This document shows positions 49,663-60,209 of a stretch of DNA of 64,000 nt, piece after piece. The position numbers and the translations under genes are program-made. How positions within the stretch are numbered: position 1 is the first letter of the stretch; each line of letters begins with the position of its first letter. Location of the stretch: positions 323,245-387,244 of the forward strand of contig CAJJDN010000080.1 in assembly GCA_905182985.1 (NCBI GenBank), read 5' to 3'. The notes below the pieces were generated by a model. It was given only the letters and a program-made list of their open reading frames with translations, was not told where the DNA came from and searched no databases. Origin of the DNA: Paramecium sonneborni. Lineage: Eukaryota; Ciliophora; Oligohymenophorea; Peniculida; Parameciidae.

Positions 49663-51039
49663 TCAAATAATTCTAGTTTTAGTATAAACCTTAAGATAAT
49701 TGCCTTAATCATTTTAATCAATTTCATATATTTCTATGACTATTTATCGACATAGAAAGCATTCTTTACTTTTTTGTGCATTTGCATATGCACATTCAAA
49801 ACATATTCCACCATGGCCACATTTCATTAAAACAGCATTAGCTTACTTTTCGCAACATATTATACATTAATTATGGGCGGTTTGAGTTTTTTATGTTTCA
49901 AGAATAATATCAGTTTTTTACTTTGGTTTTTTGATTCTTTTAATTTCCTAATTATCATCTCTGATAATGTTTTATGATAGATTATTAGCTCTTTCTGTAA
50001 AGAGTTCTTCTTTATTAGTATTAGCATACATTAAGAATTCTTAACAAGTAACTAAACGAAAATACGAGGAAGATAATTTTTTTAACAATATTGGAGATTT
50101 TGAATTTAATCTGATTCTGATTTCATCCATTCTAGGACTGGATGGTAATTCTCTTTGCTGGAATTCTGCATTAATTAGATGAGTAAAAAATAAAGAAATG
50201 TCTTAAAAAAGAAAATGAGTTCCTGCAAATACAACTAGATTAAATGCAATAATAATGCTAAAAATAATAATTCCAATTTCAATTTGTAGATTCATTCCAA
50301 GAAGATTGAAAGTATTAATTATCCATATTCCAGATAAAATACTAGTAATTGAAAATAAATAAAAAGACCAAAACAAAGTTTTATCTAAATAATAAAATTG
50401 ATTATTTACATTCATTTGAATGGAGAGATATTCTATGGTAGTAGAATTAATTAATTAATTTAGAAATTAGGATCATTAATATAGTAAAGGCACTTCCTAT
50501 AAGTGCACTTAGATACATCCAATACCACCAGAATGTTTAAGACCAAGTCCAATTAACTAATTCATTCAATTTAATGGTGATACATAATGAAGCAATCAAT
50601 ATTGATATACTAAAGAATCCTTAAAGCTATAAATTTGATATATTTATTATTTTTACATATCTAAAGATAGTTGAATATTCATGTTATTAATCTTATTAAC
50701 AACTCCATTTGATTCCAAGGAATGTTGTAAATACAACAAATAAATTAACAAAAATATAGTAATACAGATCTATATAATAGAGAATTAATATGAAAATAGC
50801 AGCCAAAATTTGAAGCATATGTTACATTGATAAAATAAGATTCCTTTTAGAATGGCAAATCCAACAAATAAGTTCTTGAATAATTAATAATCCAATAGGT
50901 AGAGCAAATGGAAGCAAATCATATTGAAATAATGAGAATGCCAAAGTAAATATATTGTAGTAGGTATACTTGAAACAGAAATATTTTAATGCCTGATCTA
51001 TTTCCTCTCTTAATTATAATGACAAATTTACTTTTGCAT
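49663..51039 (-). CDS. Multi-pass membrane protein with C-terminal RING finger, 442 aa
   Basis: ATG 51039, introns 51009..51031 (23 nt, right after the third codon) and 50385..50409 (25 nt), TGA at 49663. Seven or eight hydrophobic helices fill residues 15-285 (for example FALPIGLLIIQELICWI, LAAIFILILYYIDLYYYIF, GIIIFSIIIAFNLVVFAG). After a cytosolic linker comes a RING: CIICCEK, KCGHGGICFECA and CFLC, giving all C3HC4 ligands. This fits a membrane-anchored E3 ubiquitin ligase; ciliates have many. The position of the first intron makes the start somewhat uncertain, but no upstream ATG is in frame. Confidence 0.85.
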
Positions 51040-51100
51040 ATATTGAATAATTTAAAATTTAGAATATTACCTTCTAATCAATGTTTATAATTATTTATAT

Positions 51101-51780
51101 ATGAATAAAATTGATGATGAACATTAGATGATCATAAGATAGATTTAAGGAGTATCTTTCGCATCTGAAATGCATGATAGAGATGAAAAGCAAATTCATA
51201 AAGATTTGGTTAGAATTATAGTAAAGGAAGATAAAAAGCTGAAAGCCAAAAAAACATTATTTAGTCTAGCTAATACAATTTTAATTGTATTATTATTATA
51301 AGATATATCAAGGTATTATCAATATACAACATGATATCACTTGTAAACATAGAAGCCTATCATTCTTTTATATATTATGAAGAATTACAATAGAATCCAA
51401 ATAATTTTGGAATTCTTTATTACTTAGTGATATTGGATATTATTCATTTCCTAAGAATAGTTAACTGTTGTAATGGAATATTTGGAGCAGAGTTGAAATC
51501 TCAAAAGATTGTAACTTTTTATTTGATATTTTCATCATTTCTTTTTGTATCTCGTAGTGTACTAACAATAATTACGATAATAAGTTATTCATAGATTCAC
51601 ACTTTATGTTCTTAATTCTTTACAGAACAAGATGCAGATGTTTTAGCTCTTAATTATTGTTTAGTGATGGCATCATTTCTATTTCTGGATGCACTATTCA
51701 CCATGATTTGCATTGTATAAGGATCTAATAATAGAGAAAACCAGTAAAGTAATTAATAAATACATTTTAGTTTCTAATGA
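51101..51780 (+). CDS. Small multi-pass membrane protein, 217 aa
   Basis: ATG 51101, one 26-nt intron (51287..51312), TGA at 51778-51780. A charged N-terminal 55 residues (HDRDEKQIHKDLVRIIVKEDKK) is followed by four hydrophobic helices (TLFSLANTILIVLSIY, FGILYYLVILDIIHFL, VTFYLIFSSFLFV plus the next segment, CLVMASFLFLDALFTMICIV). No motif identifies the family; many ciliate genes encode such four-helix proteins. Its 3' part (from 51498) is falsely repeated after the N at 52596. The start lies 61 bp from the divergent RING gene's start. Confidence 0.75.
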
Positions 51781-52595
51781 ACTGAAACAAAAGATACAAA
51801 AGAAATACTTCATATGTTATGAAAATGCTTTAAATTCATTTTTTTGAATTTATTTATAGTGTATATACAAAAGTTTAATAATAAATTTAATGAATCACAA
51901 ATTAATTGACTCTTCCTTCTTTAACTTTTCTAATAAAAAAAAATATCTTCAATTAAAAATAAGAATTATTTTATGATTTTTATTATACTATACATACTCA
52001 AAAGTTATGCTTGGGTCTTAGTTTTCTAAGATTTACAAAATATAGATACTATTACTTAAAGTCTTTCATGGTACATCAAAGGGTAAGATGTATAAGCAAT
52101 TTAATTGTACGAATGTGAAAGATAATTAATTGTTTCCATTTCTTAATAAGAAATTTACAGATCTTTTTTGGTTAATCAATAGGATGTCACTCAAATAAAA
52201 TTTGAAGCTGATCTCTATTTTAGTTCTTTTGATGATAGTGAAGTTATTATTACAGTAAATGGTAATATAATATATCAAAATTTGTTTTATAAGTCACAAT
52301 TAGAATAATATAGTAATCTTTGTGTTACTCTTGCTGGAGACAATTATTTTACTACTATTGAAACAATATTTAATTTTTAAGTTGAAGATGAAAACTTTAT
52401 TTCAATTAAGTTTAATTCATTAAATGAAAATCGAAATTCGTATTTCGGAATTAGAAATATTAATTTATATACAGATGGTATATAAATGAGTTGTCCATCA
52501 AATACTCCAATAATAAGCACATCACTTACTTGTGTCAGCACTTGTGATTCTTCAGCTTAATAATTGCAATCTCCTTTATTAATAAATTGCTTGAG
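51498..52595. repeat. First copy of an exact 1,098-bp direct duplication (probable assembly artefact)
   Basis: Bases 51498..52595 appear identical, wherever compared, to 52597..53694, with one N (52596) between. Copy 1 is continuous with the small membrane-protein gene on its left and is cut off at the N inside the surface-protein gene, whose first 623 bp (51973..52595) it carries. It is the same signature as at 12210. Confidence 0.95.
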
Positions 52596-52596
52596 N
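52596..52596. other. Single ambiguous base N at contig junction
   Basis: A lone N joins two overlapping contig ends that were not merged. Removing one copy yields one membrane-protein gene followed by one surface-protein gene. Confidence 0.95.
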
Positions 52597-53694
52597 ATCT
52601 CAAAAGATTGTAACTTTTTATTTGATATTTTCATCATTTCTTTTTGTATCTCGTAGTGTACTAACAATAATTACGATAATAAGTTATTCATAGATTCACA
52701 CTTTATGTTCTTAATTCTTTACAGAACAAGATGCAGATGTTTTAGCTCTTAATTATTGTTTAGTGATGGCATCATTTCTATTTCTGGATGCACTATTCAC
52801 CATGATTTGCATTGTATAAGGATCTAATAATAGAGAAAACCAGTAAAGTAATTAATAAATACATTTTAGTTTCTAATGAACTGAAACAAAAGATACAAAA
52901 GAAATACTTCATATGTTATGAAAATGCTTTAAATTCATTTTTTTGAATTTATTTATAGTGTATATACAAAAGTTTAATAATAAATTTAATGAATCACAAA
53001 TTAATTGACTCTTCCTTCTTTAACTTTTCTAATAAAAAAAAATATCTTCAATTAAAAATAAGAATTATTTTATGATTTTTATTATACTATACATACTCAA
53101 AAGTTATGCTTGGGTCTTAGTTTTCTAAGATTTACAAAATATAGATACTATTACTTAAAGTCTTTCATGGTACATCAAAGGGTAAGATGTATAAGCAATT
53201 TAATTGTACGAATGTGAAAGATAATTAATTGTTTCCATTTCTTAATAAGAAATTTACAGATCTTTTTTGGTTAATCAATAGGATGTCACTCAAATAAAAT
53301 TTGAAGCTGATCTCTATTTTAGTTCTTTTGATGATAGTGAAGTTATTATTACAGTAAATGGTAATATAATATATCAAAATTTGTTTTATAAGTCACAATT
53401 AGAATAATATAGTAATCTTTGTGTTACTCTTGCTGGAGACAATTATTTTACTACTATTGAAACAATATTTAATTTTTAAGTTGAAGATGAAAACTTTATT
53501 TCAATTAAGTTTAATTCATTAAATGAAAATCGAAATTCGTATTTCGGAATTAGAAATATTAATTTATATACAGATGGTATATAAATGAGTTGTCCATCAA
53601 ATACTCCAATAATAAGCACATCACTTACTTGTGTCAGCACTTGTGATTCTTCAGCTTAATAATTGCAATCTCCTTTATTAATAAATTGCTTGAG
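52597..53694. repeat. Second copy of the exact 1,098-bp direct duplication (probable assembly artefact)
   Basis: This copy is continuous with the body of the cysteine-rich surface-protein gene on its right. Its left end (52597..52879) is a headless repeat of the small membrane-protein gene and should not be counted as a second gene. Confidence 0.95.
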
Positions 53695-56600
53695 ACCAAC
53701 CAATACATTAAGTATGAATATTCATTTATTTAGATGTATTTTCAAGAACATTTCCAACTTCAACTTCCAATCTTATCACATACCAAATAGCTGAAGGAGT
53801 ATGGTTAAGTAATGATTTTAAGCAAACGAACAATGAATAGCAAAAATAAATAATAATAAATACTTTCACACATTCCATTTAACTTGCAAAAATGTAATTG
53901 TAAGGTATTTTGTATTTGATTGGAGATTGGAAAGACGGTTCTTACTTAAGACTTAAATTTAATTCTACTTATAATACAACCAATAGTAAGGATGTTATTA
54001 CTTAAGAAGAAAGCTAAATATTCACTTCTGTTATTGTTAATCAATATAAATACACTTATTTAAATGAATCTACAATTACCGTCACATGTACTACAGCTGG
54101 TTGTAAATAAAAGACTTATAATATATCATATTTTTAGTATGAACTTATAACAATCAATAAAACAAATAACAGATTTCTTATCAATCCATCAAATCTTTTT
54201 GATGTGTATAAAACTTAATTAACATTACTAAATGGAACAATTATTCCTGTTTATAAAGTTATACTTAATACAGAAAACTTAATACCAGGTACTCCTTAAT
54301 TTTTAACATTCAGTATTGAATAAAATCTTATTGGACCTGATGCTATATATGCATTCCAAAATTAAATTTACATTTATTCCTCATCAAAATTAGATATAGC
54401 GTGTTCAACATTATCTTAATAATCATGTATCAGATGCAAGAATCCTTATTATGTTTATTTAAGTCAATGTGTTGAGAAATGTCCAATCCATAGTAGAGTT
54501 TTAGAAACAGTAAGAAATTGTACAGATTATATAAATACTGAAACGTTGCAATATACTTCAGGAATTACCTAAAATTCTAGTGGAGTATATTTATTAAAAG
54601 ATTTTTATACTTCAGACTTTGATTCAAAAATGATCTAAAGCATTTTTACAATTTAACCAAAAGAAGATAGTAGTTTCATAAAATTATTATTTTCAAATTT
54701 AGCTACTGCTAAAATTATAGGAGGGTTTGCCACTTGGGGTTATGGAAGTTATGAAAAATAATTTAATGATTTGCCTTATCATTATTAAATAAGATTATAT
54801 TGCACATTATACTTTATAGATAGTTGGACTTTAGATGATTCATTCATTATAACAATTGAAGAAAAAGAATACAAATATACGATAAATAATTTAGAACCGT
54901 AATAGTTGGCTGGAAAATCAGTTTCTGATTATAGTTTAGATGTTTTGATTCGACATGAACATGATGATGAATAATTAAAAATTAAATTTACTTGTTTAGG
55001 TGAGCATTACAATGATTCTAGAGAGAAATCATGTGGTATGAATAAGATCTTCATTCTTTATGATAGAAATGTTAATTATTTATGCCCATAGTAAAATGAG
55101 TTTTATAATTAAGCATCTCAAACTTGCTCATCTTGTGGTGCTAATACCAAAGGAATAGGATGTATAGAATACTTATCATAAATATTTAAAAAATGCAATT
55201 ATCGTTGTTTTACTTGTACTAGTGATATAAATTACTGTTTGACTTGTGATCCAGCATTAAGAAGAGTATTTAATAATTATTAATGTTTATGTAAAGATGG
55301 ATTTTATGAATTAAATGATGATCCATAATGTAAAAGATGCCCTTTCCCATGTTAGAATTGTGAAAAAGATAAATGTTTGTCTTGTATTGGAGAAAATAGA
55401 GTATTAGAAGATGGAAAATGCAATTGCATATAAGGTTATGAATAGATTAATAAAGAATGTTAACCAATATGTCATTCAACATGTTTAACATGTGATGGAA
55501 TTTCTAATTTTGATTGTTTAACTTGTGATTAACAATTACACCGTGAAATTGTTGATAAATAATGTAATTGTAAAATTGGATATTTTGAAGATCAAAATTA
55601 AAATTGTCTTAAAACATGTTTAAATTAAAAATATTGTTATGCTTGTGATGAATAAGATCAATGTTTAGAATGTCTACCAAATTATTTAAGAATCTTATCA
55701 GATAAACAATGTATTTGCTAATAGGATTACTAAGAAAATTCATCTACATAACTTTGTGAAATGATTTGTCATTATTCTTGTTTGACTTGCTCTTAACCCT
55801 TATCTTCTAATAGTTGTAATTCATGTTTATCGAAAGATATGAGCTTTAGAGAATTAAACAACGAATCTAATTGTGTTTGTATTGATGGATATATAGATGA
55901 AGGAAATGCAATTTGTATTAAAATCTCTAATTGTCATTATTCTTGTAATCTATGTTATGAATCAAACAGTTAAAATTAATGTATTAGTTGTTAAGAAAAT
56001 AGATAAATTAATTAAAATAATGAATGTATTTGTACATAAGGATATACTGAAATTAATTAAAAATGTACTTCTGATAATAATTAGAATAATAATACAAATG
56101 ATACAAATAATAATGATAATGATTCAAATAATAACAATAATAATGATAATAATTCAAATGATAACAATAGTAATGATAATAATTCAAATAATAATAATGA
56201 CAATAATTCAAATAATAACAATAATACTAATACAAATGAAACTAATAATAACAACAACAATAATAACAATAATAATAATTCTAATAATGATTTAGAATGT
56301 GATGATGGCAATCATTTACCAAGAGATGGGTGCTTTAATAATTATATTGAATAAAATTGGTTTTGCACTCGTAGAACTTAATCCTAATATTCATTATGTT
56401 CACGATGTCATACAAATTGTATCTTTTGTAAATCAAATTTGGATTGTGAATAATGTGATTATGGATATTACAATAATAATGGCTATTGCCTATAATGTTA
56501 ATCATAATGTAAAACTTGTATACAAACTTCATCTTATTGTCTTACATGTTCAGATAAATCTCAATATCCTATTAATGGAAAATGTTTAAAATGTTAATTA

Positions 56601-58133
56601 GGATATTACTTAATAAATGAAAAATGTTAATCAATATGTGGAGATGGTTTTGTTGTCGGAGAAGAAGAATGTGATGATAGCAATAATAAAAATTTAGATG
56701 GCTGTGATTCAAACTGCAAAATTGAACCTGATTATAAATGCTAAGGTTCGTCTTGCGTGCCTCTCCCTGAAATTAAAAAAGAAGCAAATTTATAAACAAA
56801 CAATCAAATTATACTAACTCTTCAAAATATTGTATCGAATTGCTCTTTTGTCACTATATGGATAGAATAATATTCTCCTGATTATTATTAATATAATGTT
56901 TCCTAAATTGAATCCAATAACAATACAGGAATGAAATGTTCAATTGATTTTACTTTTTCAAAAGATGTCAAACCATTTAATTTGATTCATGTTCTAGTTT
57001 AAAAATAAAAAAAAAGGACTCTATCAGATTCTAATCTAGTTGAATTACTTATCCAACCAAAAAAATAATATTATTATTCATCCAAACAATTTGAATATGC
57101 AGATATTGTTTATCAAGTTTATTGTGTTTTATTGTATTTTGTTTTAGCAATGATACCTATATCTATTGTATTTAATTAGTTTCACAATTTAAGTTTAGAT
57201 TTTGCAATTGCTATATCTTATCTTTATTATTTCAATGTTGATTATAGTATTTATTTAGAATCATTACTTTCAATTTAAATTTGGCAATTACTTTACCTTG
57301 ATTATCCATTTTATATATATGATATTGGAGATATTTATAATAATAAATTACAAAATAGATATTTAGACTATTATTTTATCTCAAACATATGGATTACTTT
57401 CATATTAATTAGCTTGATTTATCTATTAAAATTAGTAGTATTTAAATTTAAAAGTCATTATGAAATTAATTTGAAATCATAAGTTAGACAAGGATAATAA
57501 AAGAATAATATTTTTTAAGTTTTTACTTTTAGAAATCAAAAAAAATAGATTGATGGTATCAAAACAACTGTCGAATAAAAATTAATTATTACTTAAAAAA
57601 TCTAAATTTTAATAAATCAAATATTTTATAAGACCTTACATATTTAATAATTTGATTTTGCATTTTCAATACTTCTACACATTTTTTTCAATAATTTATT
57701 AAGTTACACATCTGAATATGAAATAATAAATTTAGTGTGCGTCATAATTGGATGCATATTTTAAATATTTTAAACATATATACTATATTAATATACTGTA
57801 GTAAGAAAGCCATTATTAATTTATTATTTCAATCAACATATAACAAAAACATTTTTTATACTAATTCAACTCATATTTAGAAATAACTAATTATAAGCTG
57901 TGTTACTCAGCTTTTTATTATATTTAGCATCAATATTATGCTATTATATTAAATGCTAGAGCTATAAAATCAATGATATTTTATTTTTATTGATTTTATT
58001 GGGAATAACACTAGTGTCATATTTTGACAGTGTGAATGAGTATATAGATTTTGCCATTATCGGAGCAATTTTTATATATATATTTGGAAATATAATATTT
58101 GTAATACAGAAAATTATACGTCATTATATTTGA
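53072..58133 (+). CDS. Large cysteine-rich surface protein with Asn-rich linker and C-terminal multi-TM domain, 1,679 aa
   Basis: ATG 53072, one 22-nt intron (53712..53733), TGA at 58131-58133; 1,680 codons. Order: a hydrophobic signal-like start (MIFIILYILKSYAWVLVF); about 650 residues of beta-rich ectodomain; furin-like Cys repeats with CxxC spacing from about 54400 on (CFTCTSDINYCLTCDP and similar); an Asn-rich linker (56078..56290); more Cys repeats; a segment CGDGFVVGEEECDD with DGCDSNC, matching the DUF4215/myxococcus Cys-rich repeat; then roughly seven membrane helices and a basic loop. This resembles a ciliate receptor-like or adhesion-GPCR-like protein, but the ligand and signalling are unknown. 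It is complete only in this copy. Confidence 0.85.
56078..56290 (+). repeat. Asparagine-rich low-complexity tract inside the surface-protein gene
   Basis: About 70 codons made almost only of AAT/AAC, with scattered Asp, Ser and Thr (units such as NDNNS). It forms a flexible linker between two cysteine-rich blocks and keeps the frame. The AAT/AAC repeats also produce long artificial reading frames on both strands (Ile/Met-rich on plus, Leu-rich on minus), which are not genes. Confidence 0.9.
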
Positions 58134-58145
58134 TGATTATTATCT
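58134..58145. other. 12-bp gap between convergent stop codons
   Basis: The surface-protein gene (plus) stops at 58133 and the choline-transporter-like gene (minus) stops at 58146. Each transcript must therefore end within the neighbouring gene's coding sequence, giving overlapping 3' ends. Confidence 0.7.
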
Positions 58146-59948
58146 TCATTTAACTAATTAAAAACTAATTATAAAGTCTATAATTATATAAATTATTTTT
58201 ACAATTGTACATTAAGGGTTGTCCTCTTGTGTTAGATGTTTTTGACTATATAAATACAACATATAAATAGCTTCTGAAGTTTATCCATATAAAGACATAA
58301 ACAAGCTTGTAATACTATAAGAAATCACGAAGCAATATAATGATAGTATTATTGAATATGGATGATCTTAGATGATAGCCATACAAATTGATTGACAACA
58401 TAATCCCAAACTCAATCTTGAAATCTCTAAGAATGCCTATCCTAATTCTCCTATCTTGTTATAAGTATCTATCTCTTTTATTATTAATTCTCTAGATACA
58501 ATGCCACTATCTAAAAAATGATTTGGTTGAATATGCATAATGACATAGTTATGTTTAGAGATTGCTAAAATTATACGGTTATAAAATCCTTAACATATTT
58601 TTGTCGCTTTTAATATCCATTTAATATATTAAAAAATTGAAATTAATATTGATCCAAGAGCAATAGACCCTAAATGATATTGAACAAGATCTAATAAAAT
58701 GTTTTTCTTCTAAAAGTTTACTCTATTTCCTTGTTAAAAGTACCATTCACATACCATTCCACTAATAAAGTATTCAGTTAGTCCTATGATAAACATTATT
58801 GTCCATATGTATATAATTGTATTGATAATAATAAATGCTTGATCTTATGACATTAAATTTATTTGAAGATATGGATATTTGCTATTTTAAACTGTTAAAT
58901 TAGATAATAAATAGAGTTGTTATTAAATCCAAATAAATGAATATAAAAGAATTATGCATGCTCCTACACATGGAGCAATAATACTTGTAATATTTGATTT
59001 AATGAAATCCCCACCTACTTTTAGAAATAAATTTAATAATTTTGTGTATTGTTTTAAATATATAGCATAAATAATACATAATATTACTGCTATGATTGAT
59101 ATAATGATGAAAACTTAGTATAATTCTTCAGATATCTGTAGAGAATTTGCAAATGCAATTATTTAATTAACTTAAAGCTATTTATCCATTTCTAAGAGAT
59201 ATTCTGTCTTATAATATAGTTATAAACTAAAAAGGCACAAAGAGAACAAACTTAATACTATAATTGCAAAATAACCCCAGAATATTTGTGTGCTATACTT
59301 TTCAATGAATAATAGTACTATTACACTAATTCAAGTCATTATGAATTAATACCTAATTATTATTGAAATTAAAGAAACTCCTAGTATAATCCATTTCAAG
59401 TCTCTTAGACCTGAACCTATATTTTAGTTAGTACTAGGAACAATCAATTCTTTTATTTCATTTAAATAATCTGGATTATTTGGTAAGCATATTTAACTAT
59501 TATCTAAATGATAAAATTATTTACATATTTCTGAAGGATAGGAAAGAACAGATTCACTAATATTTGTAACACTTGGATTAATTTGACATGATTTTACTAT
59601 TGAATTTGGAGAACATTATAGTTTAGCTATATTTTATGTAATAGATTCTACATATTTATTAATTTTTTGGACATTCACTCAAACAGACAGTTCTAAATAG
59701 AAAATTATTAGATGGAGTAGTAAAGTATATATATTTGAATTCTTCTAAGTCAAAGCCACAAGATAAATCTAAAAAAAAATTTGAATTAATTGCTTACGAT
59801 CAGGATCATAAGGTAATCCTAATTTTGCTGGATTACCATTTAAAATTTCATAGATTGTAATACAGAAGAAAAATGCTTAAAATATACTAAAACACCAGAA
59901 ACAAATGAGGTCAGTTGATTTTCTTTATTCTTGTTATTAATCTTGCAT
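58146..59948 (-). CDS. Choline transporter-like protein (SLC44/CTL family), with apparent frameshift
   Basis: ATG 59948, introns 59769..59797 (29 nt) and 59326..59352 (27 nt), TGA at 58146. The SLC44 layout is visible: first helix ICFWCFSIFQAFFFCITIYEIL, extracellular Cys region with CLSECP, then about nine helices and the family signature near the end (NRVNFQKKNILLDLVQYHLGSIALGSIL) with FLEISRLSLGLCC. Such proteins move choline or related amines. Exon length is 3n+1: after CLSECPK the frame slips by one base in a run of six T (59663..59668). A 31-nt alternative intron (59648..59678, GTGA...TAG) restores frame but removes that conserved motif. Sequence error, intron or real mutation remain open. 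Confidence 0.85.
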
Positions 59949-60209
59949 ATATTTAAATTTAAGTTAAAATATTAACTAATTGTTAATTATTGATAAATTA
60001 AAAAAAAATAACAAACATATTAAATTATAGAAGTGATAATTAAAATATCATTATTATTGCTCTAAATTTATACTCAATAATAAAATTTCAGTTATGGGAT
60101 TTTAAAAACTTACATATTGCTTTTAAAATACTTATCCATCATTTATTTAGTACACCCACATCTAAAGTTACTTAAAATACTTACCCAATCATTGAAATCG
60201 TGAATTCTA
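59949..60209. other. Intergenic stretch, about 260 bp
   Basis: AT-rich, with no gene; promoter region of the choline-transporter-like gene and 3' region of the LRR gene. Confidence 0.5.

Noticed and set aside
52597..52879. Apparent second, 5'-truncated copy of the small membrane-protein gene
   Set aside because: It is part of the identical block after the N and almost surely an assembly artefact.
55897..56589. Ile/Met-rich plus-strand and Leu-rich minus-strand frames
   Set aside because: They are alternative frames of AAT/AAC repeats in the surface-protein gene and have implausible composition.
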